From NCBI RefSeq assembly GCF_013978595.1, contig NZ_JACDTZ010000001.1, forward strand, positions 1,054,001-1,118,000: a stretch of 64,000 bases of DNA. The letters run 5' to 3'. The stretch is from Corynebacterium haematomassiliense (lineage in GTDB: Bacteria; Actinomycetota; Actinomycetes; Mycobacteriales; Mycobacteriaceae). The translations under genes were made by a program, and so were the position numbers. Of this stretch, positions 1-7,661 are shown piece by piece; position 1 is the stretch's first letter; every line of letters begins with the position of its first letter. Under the pieces are notes generated by a model. It did not search any database. It was not told the DNA's origin and saw only the letters and a list, made by a program, of their open reading frames with translations.

Positions 1-244
1 TGGCGACAGCGTCGAAATCGATCGAGACGAAATCGCCCTGAGCATAGCTGCGCCCATCGTCGAACCAGTCCGCCAGCTCATGATCCGCAACCCCACGAAG
101 TTGCTCACGGGTTGTGATGTTGTGTTCCGCAAGCGCATCGCGGGCCTTTTGCACCGTGGAGTGTGAACATCCCACGCTTGCACTGATCTGGCGGACAGAC
201 CAGCCATTGAGCACATGATCCATTACCGCCCGGTAGTCAGTCAC
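1..244 (-). CDS. IS21-family transposase IstA, N-terminal part (cut by window edge)
   Basis: The frame opens at GTG 244, preceded by AGAGGAG at 7 nt, and reads out of the left edge (81 codons visible). The N-terminus begins VTDYRAVMDHVLNGWSVRQI, followed by a helix-turn-helix (SVGCSHSTVQKARDAL, about residues 22-37). This is the arrangement of IstA DDE transposases of the IS21 family, which bind multiple terminal repeats. The catalytic core and the helper ATPase IstB would lie outside the window. Upstream, 22-bp-spaced repeats at 312-367 fit the end of such an element. Family is inferred from the HTH start and the repeat layout; the DDE motif cannot be seen. Confidence 0.7.
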   Translation of the reverse strand, partial: MTDYRAVMDHVLNGWSVRQISASVGCSHSTVQKARDALAEHNITTREQLRGVADHELADWFDDGRSYAQGDFVSIDFDAVA

Positions 245-367
245 AGTCAGACTCCTCTGGTAACGCCGCGTGCCCTGAAGTCACGCGGTCACCAGAATCC
301 TCCCTCGAACTGTTACTGGATGCTCACCAACGCGTTACTCGATACTCACCACGGTGTTACTAGATAC
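1..367 (-). mobile_element. End of an IS21-type insertion sequence with spaced terminal repeats
   Basis: Three copies of a GTTACTxGATrCTCACCA unit start at 312, 334 and 356, an exact 22-bp spacing. The last unit is shortened to GTTACTAGATAC and runs into the ABC ATPase reading frame. IS21 elements carry multiple spaced repeats at their ends, and the transposase gene begins about 70 bp inside them. The tip is placed at about 367; the exact terminal dinucleotide and the target duplication cannot be fixed without the other end. Confidence 0.65.
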
Positions 368-605
368 GACCGCGCAACACAGGTGACACACCAAGCAGCA
401 TCGGACGAGACTTGACCATAACCTCGCCGGAGGTGGGCTCCTCCGCGCCCGCGATGATTCGAAGCAACGTGGACTTGCCAGAACCATTTAGTCCTATAAT
501 GCCGACAGTTTCGCCCGAGGTCGCGACTAAAGATACGTCCTTTAGAGCGTTCACACGGTATCTGCCACGGGTGAAGTCGCAAAGAACTAGCAGGCCCGCG
601 TTCAC
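360..605 (-). pseudogene. ABC transporter ATP-binding subunit truncated by the IS element
   Basis: A GTG start at 605 follows a GGTGGGAG ribosome site. The product has a Wzt/TagH-like N-terminal half with Walker A GLNGSGKST (about residues 39-47) and then MLLGVSPVLRG, where the reading frame enters the IS repeats and stops after RI. The intact paralogue next door continues at this point with the rest of the ATPase domain (signature motif, Walker B). All catalytic residues after Walker A are lost, so the 81-residue product cannot be a working ATPase. It implies that the locus once held a second polysaccharide or teichoic-acid-type ABC exporter, or a duplicated ATPase. Confidence 0.85.
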
Positions 606-664
606 TGGACTCCCACCGTACGACTGCTACTGGAAAAATCAGCTAGCATCTCCTAATTTTTAGG

Positions 665-1816
665 TCACTGCCGGGCCTGGGATAATGCCGTTTTCACTCG
701 TTCAGCAGCCCCAAAATCACTTGGCGAGTACCAATCCAAGCCATTTTCACGTATCCCAGAATTCAAAGCAACTCTGAGCTCAGGAGGATATGCAGCATAA
801 TAGTTCGAATCTACTTTGAGCATGAATTCGAAATCTGAGGGTTTTAAACCGAGTGTTTCCAACTCTGGGGGATTTCTCACAATTGCCCTTGCGTATTCTG
901 GAAAGCCAGTGGCAACGAAAAATAGGGAAGTTAAATCTACGGCAAAGTTGTCGCCGAAGTCAAAGTGAATCCGTGGATTTCTTGGCAACGAAGGTAGATC
1001 GAGGTTCTCTCCATAGATCTGACTAACAGCCTTTGCTAGAGCGATTTTTCGGTGCAGTTTCTCCTCACCGGGAGACGCTAGAGAAGACAGTGATTCTGCT
1101 ATATAGTCTGGGCAAGAGTGCATCAAAATTTTTACAGTGCCAGCCTCAGAGATCCCTGAGACCGGCGCGGCATTTTGATAACCCGCGAGGGCAAATGGAG
1201 GAAAGGTAGCATTCGCCTTCATGGGCTCCCGCAGCCTCAAGCCGCCGGCTTCTAGAATGGATCCGAACGAGAAGTACTTGGATTGTATTGATCTCGAAAG
1301 CAGAAGAGGTCCCATCCCCATGAAGGACCAACTATTCTTTCTCAAATCCGTGCTGACAAGATTTGTCGAGATGATTCGTGTTTCAAATTTTGAGAAAAAC
1401 CTACGTTCACGTGCGAATCTCCCTCCAAAGTCCATCGAGACTAACTCGCTCCCACTTGGCAAGAGTTGGAGAGCCGCTAAGGAGTCAAATCCTCCGCTAA
1501 AATTCAGCACAGCGTTATCAGCAGTGCGTTCGAAATGCTCAAACTCATCTACAGTTTCTTCAACCTCTACGTGGGAACCTGTCCACGCTGCAATCCCATT
1601 GGCAACTAGGGCGCTTACCTCGAACCCGTAATCAATTTTTGAAAATTCTCTCCCGCATAACGTACTTAACGCAATCGCAAGAGCATCACCGTCCAATGCG
1701 AACGGACGATCCGCTTTAAACCAAAGCTGTGTTTCAGAACCGCTGTGGGAGACGTCTAACTGCAAAAGCTGACCGTCCCAATCATCAAGCTTGAAAGCAA
1801 TTGTCCCTTTACGCAT
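665..1816 (-). CDS. PP-loop ATP-pyrophosphatase-like protein of the surface glycan locus
   Basis: 383 residues starting MRKGTIAFKLDDW. Near residue 107 it has NFSGGFDSLAAL, the SGGxDS phosphate-binding PP-loop used by QueC-type, asparagine-synthetase-type and sugar-amidating N-type ATP pyrophosphatases, which adenylate a substrate carboxyl or carbonyl. The N-terminal ~100 residues are a separate beta-rich region with no motif I recognise; the C-terminal half is also unassigned. The gene lies 3 bp downstream of the ABC ATPase (stop 1820), so it is translationally linked to a polysaccharide export operon. A role in amidating or otherwise activating a sugar or glycan precursor is inference. Base composition matches the AT-rich island, not the core genome. 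Confidence 0.6.
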   Translation of the reverse strand: MRKGTIAFKLDDWDGQLLQLDVSHSGSETQLWFKADRPFALDGDALAIALSTLCGREFSKIDYGFEVSALVANGIAAWTGSHVEVEETVDEFEHFERTADNAVLNFSGGFDSLAALQLLPSGSELVSMDFGGRFARERRFFSKFETRIISTNLVSTDLRKNSWSFMGMGPLLLSRSIQSKYFSFGSILEAGGLRLREPMKANATFPPFALAGYQNAAPVSGISEAGTVKILMHSCPDYIAESLSSLASPGEEKLHRKIALAKAVSQIYGENLDLPSLPRNPRIHFDFGDNFAVDLTSLFFVATGFPEYARAIVRNPPELETLGLKPSDFEFMLKVDSNYYAAYPPELRVALNSGIRENGLDWYSPSDFGAAERVKTALSQARQ

Positions 1817-1819
1817 ATC

Positions 1820-2656
1820 TCAATCCTCCCATTCGATTCTCATTGGGGAAAAAGTCGCTTTGGCCTCCTCTAGAATTTCCTGACCTCGCGCATTACTGGC
1901 GTTCTTCGACCAATCTTTATATGCAGCAACTGTATCTTTAGAGGCGCCGTCCATAATCATTTCGCCGCGATGCATCCAGATCGCGCGAGAACACGTGTCG
2001 AGAATCTGGTCGGCGACGTGCGAAACAAGAAATACGTTCTTGGCTTCCGCTAAAAGCCCCTCCATCCGGAGTCTTGCCTTGTTGGCGAACGCGGCGTCAC
2101 CGGTTGACAGGGCTTCGTCAATAAGCAAAATCTCAGGATCAACTGCGGTTGAAATCGCAAAAGCCAGCCTAGCGGACTGGCCCGCAGAATAGGTCTTGAG
2201 TGGACGGTCGATGGCATCACCAATGTCCGCCCAATCAGCAATCTCCGGCTCAAGTGATCGAGCTTCGCCGAGCGGAACCCCTAAAGCAAGCAAACCTAAC
2301 ACGACATTTTGCCTACCCGACAAATATGGCTGCAGGGCAGGTGCAACTCCAAGGAGTGTCGGTTGCGCGCTTACGAGTACCCTACCCGTGGTTGGGGGCT
2401 CCGTTCCCGCGATGACTTTTAGTAATGTCGATTTCCCTGATCCATTATGACCGACAACGCCTACAGATTCACCGGTTTTTACAACTAGGGTCGTAGGCTT
2501 GAGGGATTCCACAACACGCGATGTTTTTGTTCCCTTTTTTCTTCGAGCATCGTTTGACCCCGAGTCGGAAACAACAAATGACTTCGAAGCACCCTCCAAG
2601 ACCAGCGCCACTCGGTCACATGGCGAGGGCGTATTCACGCTAGAGACTGGCGGCAT
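1820..2656 (-). CDS. ABC transporter ATP-binding protein, Wzt/TagH type (polysaccharide export)
   Basis: The start is set at ATG 2656 (MPPVSSVNTPS) with GGAGAGG upstream; it overlaps the permease 3' end by 17 nt, so the longer in-frame extension is rejected. The product has 278 residues with Walker A GHNGSGKST, signature YSAGQSARLAF, Walker B ILLIDEALS and switch histidine LVSH. Such subunits power lipid-linked O-antigen, galactan or teichoic acid export together with an ABC-2 permease, here the adjacent upstream gene. There is no long C-terminal carbohydrate-binding domain, so it is closer to TagH/RfbE short forms. An insertion rich in charged residues (SDSGSNDARRKKGTKTS) sits before Walker A. 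Confidence 0.9.
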   Translation of the reverse strand: MPPVSSVNTPSPCDRVALVLEGASKSFVVSDSGSNDARRKKGTKTSRVVESLKPTTLVVKTGESVGVVGHNGSGKSTLLKVIAGTEPPTTGRVLVSAQPTLLGVAPALQPYLSGRQNVVLGLLALGVPLGEARSLEPEIADWADIGDAIDRPLKTYSAGQSARLAFAISTAVDPEILLIDEALSTGDAAFANKARLRMEGLLAEAKNVFLVSHVADQILDTCSRAIWMHRGEMIMDGASKDTVAAYKDWSKNASNARGQEILEEAKATFSPMRIEWED

Positions 2657-3536
2657 ACTTGGCCTCTCCAATCCAAAAATAAAATAGCCCGACCAACAAC
2701 GCACCGAACGACCACGCTGCAAGATATCCCCACTCCCCGATAGTCGGTGCCACTCCATCCATAACTGCTAGCCGTATCGCATCAATGAAACGATAGGCTG
2801 GGTTGTTCAGAAAGATCTGATAAACCCTCCCATCAGTCGCGAAGCGTTCCAACGGGTAAAAAATGCCCGACGCAAACATCCAACCTCGCACAAATAGATC
2901 CAACAATGCTCTCGAGTCCGGAATGCTCGCGGTCAGTCTTGCAGATGCAAACATTAACCCAGTGCCAAACACTAGAACAAGAATATGCAAGGGTACTACC
3001 AAAAGCAACGTCCAACGGAGCGGTTGCCCAGGTTGAAAAGCGATAGCTGCAACTACTGCGATATAGAATGAAGGTGCAGTATCAATGGCATATCTAATCG
3101 AGTTAGACAGCACAATCGCTGCTTGAGGAAACCGGAACGCTTGTAGGAACGGGCGATTCGCTTCCAAAAGCCCAAAACCGCCTTGCAACATCCTGCTTGC
3201 CACAGCAAAAACCGTCATACCAATAATTACGAAGCCTACAAAATTGTCGACTCCTCTAGAGGTACGTAGTAGCAGCCCGAAAATTGCCCCATATAACAAT
3301 GCTTCCAAAACTGGGCTAGCCACTAACCAGAATCGCCACCAACGATAATTCCTCGTAGTCCGAAACGCTTTAACCTTTGCGTCGACGAAAACAAATTCGC
3401 GACGGTTCCAGAGCTCAGTTAGATAGGCGCCAAGCGAAAGTGGACGATTCACGTCCTTGAGGGTCCCATCGGTAAGTATCTCTGAATCCAGGTGAAAAAC
3501 TTCAGAAGACTTAGAGTTACCAGAGTTATTGGGCAC
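2640..3536 (-). CDS. ABC-2 type polysaccharide/teichoic acid export permease
   Basis: 298 residues with about six hydrophobic segments after a ~60-residue cytoplasmic N-terminus. The ABC-2 family pattern is visible: WFWLVASPVLEALLYGAIFGLL early, FVGFVIIGMTVFAVASRML, and the late FASGIFYPLERF... IFLNNPAYRFIDAIR stretch typical of TagG/Wzm permeases. It forms the membrane channel for the adjacent ATPase and would flip a lipid-linked glycan across the membrane. The downstream ATPase starts inside this gene, so a 1:1 operon is expected. The substrate cannot be told from sequence. Confidence 0.88.
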   Translation of the reverse strand: MPNNSGNSKSSEVFHLDSEILTDGTLKDVNRPLSLGAYLTELWNRREFVFVDAKVKAFRTTRNYRWWRFWLVASPVLEALLYGAIFGLLLRTSRGVDNFVGFVIIGMTVFAVASRMLQGGFGLLEANRPFLQAFRFPQAAIVLSNSIRYAIDTAPSFYIAVVAAIAFQPGQPLRWTLLLVVPLHILVLVFGTGLMFASARLTASIPDSRALLDLFVRGWMFASGIFYPLERFATDGRVYQIFLNNPAYRFIDAIRLAVMDGVAPTIGEWGYLAAWSFGALLVGLFYFWIGEAKYAASL

Positions 3537-3555
3537 TTGATTCTACTTCCTACGA

Positions 3556-5664
3556 TCACCCTAGGGTGTGATCGTCGATCATCTCATGAAGCGCGTCAAC
3601 CATCTCTCTTTGACAATTAATGTTAGAGCGATAGTCCACGACCTCCGAGCTCAGCGGAGAGTTCTTTGCACAGATTCCCCAAATTCTAGCGCTAGCCCCC
3701 CGATAATCGGAAAGCTTCGAAGGGAGGAAAGGATTCTTTGTAAAGGCTCCTAAATCTTCAGTATCTTGTACGAGTAAAATGTCCATGGTATTAGCCGTAG
3801 CCAGAAAGTCAGCATAGGGCACCGGCTGATAAGTGCGTAACTCGGTTCGTCCCAGATCAAACTGGTCCAAGTCGACTTCGGAATTTGTGAATAGATGAAG
3901 CGAAAGTTTTGACTGCATTTCCGCGTCTAATCCTTCTACCGCACGAAGAACTCCTTGGATTCCTCTATTCGCGTAGAAAGAGCCGAAGAAGCCAATGTTT
4001 AAGCGAACAGGAGATGTCTTTGCAGCGTTATTTCCCAGCTCATACATCTCCTTCGGCGGGATAGGCTGGCCCTCGATTGTACTTTTCGCGATTACTTGTG
4101 ACTTGAAAGTAGAGTTGTACCTATCAAGCATCACTTCCCGTTGGTTTGAATTCGTAAATACAACAGCATCCGCTAGCTTTAGAGTGACCTCCTCAATAAG
4201 CTCGAATAAGGTCTTTCCTTCGACAGGTCCCGTCAGATTCTCAAATACGGTTGTCACATTGTTTTCAGACAAAGGACCCAAACGCGGCAAACCATCGACC
4301 CCGAGCGCCAAAGGGTCTGAAAACTCAGCGGTCCAAAAAATATCAGGGTGGTCAATTTTATACAGCGCTGCGGCTACATGAGACTGAGGCCACAGCGCCC
4401 GAGAGTACATTTCTTCATAAGTCGTAGATTTCCCATTCGCACAACGACTCGCCTCGACTCCCCAAGAGGAAATACTCTCCCAATCTGAAAAGGAAACTGG
4501 CTCATCGAGGAGGAAATGATCGTCAATCCAGCGACGAACTGTATAGAAAAGACCCGAATCACGGTTTCTAATTTTCGACATGTCGTTGCTAACGACATCT
4601 ACCATCGAACGCTTTTCCAGAATTCGTTTTGCAACGACGTTCCCGCTGGGGTCGTTAAACGGCGGGAAACAGTACGAGAATACAAGGCACCGCGGCTCAG
4701 GCCTCGGGACACTACCCCATGGAAAATTTCGCACCGCAGCCGCTGAAACAGCGTCGAGTACGGCATCGATTTCGTTGGGCAAATGGAGTTGGTCCAGGTA
4801 CCTTAGAATAAAACCAATTTGCGCTTTCCGGATTGAGTCAATTGCTCGCGGCTGGGCCCCCTCATCTTCCAACTGCTGCAGCCTTCTGATCACCGCTAAT
4901 CGCTCCGCGACATTAAACTGAAAACTTTGCTCTCTCCGAGATATCGAGGACTTAGTTAGCACCCGTACGTACGCGGCTTCTTTTTTAGTGCGCACTGGAA
5001 CTACTTCTAGATGGTTCAATTTGAGAAACTCTGCGAAGAAGGCGACATCTTCACCGGAATTCAGATCTTCCTTAAAGCTCAAACCCTGGACTAATTGCCA
5101 CGGAATTAGCTTCGCAGCGTTAAACCCCAAGACCCATGGCACGTCTGAAACCTGAACCCCTTCCCGCGGAAGTCCCTTGATCCTAAGGTTTAACGAACTG
5201 CTAGCTTCTCGTGTTCCGTCGCTTTTGAGATCGATCATCTCTGTGATCACTATGGAGTCTTTCGTCCCGGCGTTAAGCATTTCGGACAAGCAATCTGGCT
5301 CCAGATAGTCATCGTCATCAAGAAAAGTCACATAACGTCGCGTTGCCGCTCTCAGCCCTACATTTCGAGCCCTGCTAGCTCCGGCTTCCAAGTTGCGGAT
5401 ATAACTAGCCTGAAGGCTATCCGGACAGCTCTCTCTGAAGTCTCTGAAAATACTTTCGTCAGAATCGTCTTTGCCGTTAGCTACAACAATCACTTCAACG
5501 AGTGAAGGATCAACGTTCTGATTGGCAATCGACCGCAGCGCCACTTCTAACAGTTCTGGGCGATCGGCTGTTGCAATGATTACAGAGACTCCGGGTTTTC
5601 GGACGTGTTCGCGGATTTCTCTACGCAACGGTTCAAAATCTGCACTCGGCAAAAGCTCGATCAT
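3556..5664 (-). CDS. Two-domain glycosyltransferase (GT2 fused to GT4-like)
   Basis: 702 residues. The N-terminal GT-A domain begins GVSVIIATADRPELLEVALR (about residue 24) and carries the acidic FLDDDDYLEPDCL motif (about 115-127) of family 2 inverting transferases. A second half starting near PRCLVFSYCFPPF (about 325) has a GT-B look, with the C-terminal Rossmann start NIGFFGSFYANRGIQGVLRA and late LPSKLSDYRGASARIWG. The gene overlaps the upstream 186-aa gene by 4 nt (ATGA) and ends 19 bp before the permease. A bifunctional enzyme adding two residues of an exported glycan is plausible; donor sugars are unknown. Confidence 0.8.
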   Translation of the reverse strand: MIELLPSADFEPLRREIREHVRKPGVSVIIATADRPELLEVALRSIANQNVDPSLVEVIVVANGKDDSDESIFRDFRESCPDSLQASYIRNLEAGASRARNVGLRAATRRYVTFLDDDDYLEPDCLSEMLNAGTKDSIVITEMIDLKSDGTREASSSLNLRIKGLPREGVQVSDVPWVLGFNAAKLIPWQLVQGLSFKEDLNSGEDVAFFAEFLKLNHLEVVPVRTKKEAAYVRVLTKSSISRREQSFQFNVAERLAVIRRLQQLEDEGAQPRAIDSIRKAQIGFILRYLDQLHLPNEIDAVLDAVSAAAVRNFPWGSVPRPEPRCLVFSYCFPPFNDPSGNVVAKRILEKRSMVDVVSNDMSKIRNRDSGLFYTVRRWIDDHFLLDEPVSFSDWESISSWGVEASRCANGKSTTYEEMYSRALWPQSHVAAALYKIDHPDIFWTAEFSDPLALGVDGLPRLGPLSENNVTTVFENLTGPVEGKTLFELIEEVTLKLADAVVFTNSNQREVMLDRYNSTFKSQVIAKSTIEGQPIPPKEMYELGNNAAKTSPVRLNIGFFGSFYANRGIQGVLRAVEGLDAEMQSKLSLHLFTNSEVDLDQFDLGRTELRTYQPVPYADFLATANTMDILLVQDTEDLGAFTKNPFLPSKLSDYRGASARIWGICAKNSPLSSEVVDYRSNINCQREMVDALHEMIDDHTLG

Positions 5665-6221
5665 TTCAGAATCTTTCTAGCGAGTCGGTAACTAAATCGC
5701 CACAACCAATTCGGCGCCACTCTTTTGTAGTGGGGATAAATTCGCAGTAGAACTCGTGGCAGCGTCGTTGTCGCCGCACCCTTGGTCGTACTTGATGATG
5801 ACGGGCCAGGATGCCTAGAATTTGATAGCAAAACTATTTTTTCGACACTATCCTGTGCAAACTGCGCGACCGCCAAAGAATGCTGAAAACTCGATCCCCT
5901 ATGCACCCAGTAGAATTCCTCTTGTTTCTCCAAGTGGGCATCATCGGGAACAGGTACGAATTCAGCATCGAGTGCTTTCACCCGATCAGCTGGAATATAG
6001 AAAAATATCCGCTCATTTTGCACCCGCTTCATCGACTCGGCACTCTCAAACGTGTCTAAATCTGCGAGATTGACCAGTCCCACTGCGGCCGGTTCCTTGA
6101 GCATCGCGTCTAAGAATGTTGAAAGGTCCGCCGTTACAAATGAGCCGTCGGACAAGACTCCGTAAGGAATTTCGCTTGCGTTTTCCGTCAGGATCACATG
6201 AACAAGAAGCGAGCGAGACAT
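5661..6221 (-). CDS. Hypothetical protein of the glycan cluster
   Basis: 186 residues starting MSRSLLVHVILTENASEIPYG, with AGAAGAAG as ribosome site. I recognise no family. There is no signal peptide; the C-terminus is basic and aromatic (YPHYKRVAPNWLWRFSYRLARKILK, about the last 25 residues), which could lie on the membrane surface. It ends in a 4-nt overlap with the two-domain glycosyltransferase, so co-translation is likely. It may be an accessory or partner of that enzyme, but this is context only. Confidence 0.55.
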   Translation of the reverse strand: MSRSLLVHVILTENASEIPYGVLSDGSFVTADLSTFLDAMLKEPAAVGLVNLADLDTFESAESMKRVQNERIFFYIPADRVKALDAEFVPVPDDAHLEKQEEFYWVHRGSSFQHSLAVAQFAQDSVEKIVLLSNSRHPGPSSSSTTKGAATTTLPRVLLRIYPHYKRVAPNWLWRFSYRLARKILK

Positions 6222-6237
6222 TTATCTTCTTCTCAAT

Positions 6238-7497
6238 CTAGGATTCCAAGGTGGCGATTTCTGCGAGTAATCTCTGGGTACTAGCCTTTGCCTGCACCTG
6301 AACCCATTGTGCCGGCCTTGCACTAACATCCAATAACTCCGGTGTCTCCCAGAGGCACCTCCATTTCTCTGCGAGTGCTATGGGATCATCCGGCGGTACG
6401 GCAATCCCAGCACCTAGGTCCTCGACTAATTTACTAGTCTCGCCCTTGGTAACCGACGTTATATGCATTCCGATAGCCATCAACTCGTAGGTCTTTGACG
6501 GCACCGTCATTTCCAGTGGAAGCCAGTCAGCTAAATGAACAAGAGTAGTAGATGCCCACGCATAATGGTTGTCCAGAGAGTCCACCCCGACCTGATCGTA
6601 AAAGTGCACGTTCGCGCCTAATCGATGGGCCAGATGTCGCAGAGATTCGAAGGCCGCCCCCGAACCGACAATCCTCAGTTCAACCGGAACTCCCAGTTTT
6701 TCTGCTTGCGTTACTGCGTAAATCGCGTTCTCAAGTCCCTGAGCTCGCCCTACTTTACCAGCGTAGAGCACACGCAGCCCAGTAGCTGTTGGGCCTTCAG
6801 CCCTTGCAGACACTCTTGTAGCTCGTGTGGGGAACAGATTTCGAACAACGACCACTCGCGGGCCTAGCGGATACCGGCGTTTTAATACGGTAGCGAATTT
6901 ACTCGACGTCGAAATAAGGAATCGAGCCTCGGCAAAGACCTTATCCATTACCCATTTTGTAATCCAGGAGGCCAAACGCAAAGGTGCTCCGCGAAGCAAG
7001 ATTTCACGAACGGACTTCTTACCGGTGCTCTGGTTCCAGCTTTCGCTATATTGCAAGAGGTCCGGCCACGCATCGCGGATGTCAACTGCATACGGCACCT
7101 TTAAAAGACGAGCTATCAGGATAGTGGCAGCGACTGTAGGTATTGCGGGGACGGTTCCGATTACTAAATCGGGGCGCATCAAACTGCCTTTGCGAGTTGC
7201 GACTACCGCTGCCAAAGTAGATTTCACAGCCACCTTAGCCTGCTTCAAGGCCCTAACTGTTATCGATGCCGCCTCTGCCCCTCCTGAGACTCTAATAACA
7301 TCCTCACCTACAGTGCCAACTTCCGCTTCATAAAGTTTTTGAAATCTCTGCCCGTTTCCCCCCGGAGCCACAACAGCGACTTCATAACCAGCCTCGACCA
7401 AACTCTGCGTGAGCCAAGACCAGCGTCTTTGAGGCACGCTAGATTGAGGCGTCCAGTAGTTTGAGACGACTAGAACTCTAATTTTTCCATCTCCCAA
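6238..7497 (-). CDS. Glycosyltransferase family 4 (WbuB-like)
   Basis: 419 residues beginning RVLVVSNYWTPQSSVPQRRW after a short leader, the usual start of GT4 enzymes that act on lipid-linked oligosaccharides. The N-terminal acceptor domain includes PDLVIGTVPAIPTVAATI and AVDIRDAWPD; the C-terminal domain has GLRVLYAGKVGRAQGLENAI, then VPSKTYELMAIGMHI followed by a conserved acidic stretch, matching the E-x7-E donor-binding region. The only in-frame start that keeps the N-terminal strand is TTG 7497, without a clear ribosome site, so the start is uncertain. It lies 16 bp upstream of the 186-aa gene in the same operon. Confidence 0.8.
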   Translation of the reverse strand: MGDGKIRVLVVSNYWTPQSSVPQRRWSWLTQSLVEAGYEVAVVAPGGNGQRFQKLYEAEVGTVGEDVIRVSGGAEAASITVRALKQAKVAVKSTLAAVVATRKGSLMRPDLVIGTVPAIPTVAATILIARLLKVPYAVDIRDAWPDLLQYSESWNQSTGKKSVREILLRGAPLRLASWITKWVMDKVFAEARFLISTSSKFATVLKRRYPLGPRVVVVRNLFPTRATRVSARAEGPTATGLRVLYAGKVGRAQGLENAIYAVTQAEKLGVPVELRIVGSGAAFESLRHLAHRLGANVHFYDQVGVDSLDNHYAWASTTLVHLADWLPLEMTVPSKTYELMAIGMHITSVTKGETSKLVEDLGAGIAVPPDDPIALAEKWRCLWETPELLDVSARPAQWVQVQAKASTQRLLAEIATLES

Positions 7498-7523
7498 ATC
7501 AACTAGAAAACAGCCATAATGGG

Positions 7524-7597
7524 TGGGGCCAGCGGGGCTCGAACCCGCGACCAGCGGATTATGAGTCCGCGGCTCTAACCGACTGAGCTATAGCCCC
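7524..7597 (-). tRNA. tRNA with CAU anticodon (elongator Met or Ile2)
   Basis: A complete 74-nt cloverleaf on the minus strand: acceptor GGGGCTA / TGGCCCC, D arm GCTC-GAGC, anticodon arm GCGGA-CTCATAA-TCCGC, T arm GCGGG-TTCGAGC-CCCGC, discriminator A at 7524. CCA is not encoded. The anticodon CAU (7561-7563) can be elongator methionine or the lysidine-modified isoleucine tRNA. The T at positions 33/34 context GACTCATAATC is seen in both, so I leave it open. It is not an initiator, since the anticodon stem lacks the GGG/CCC pairs. The tRNA sits between wecB and the glycosyltransferase genes. Confidence 0.93.
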
Positions 7598-7661
7598 AAC
7601 AAAGTTGCCGCGCCATTCCAGCGCAAGCCGTCAGAGGCAGGATAGCACTGTAGCTTTGCGT

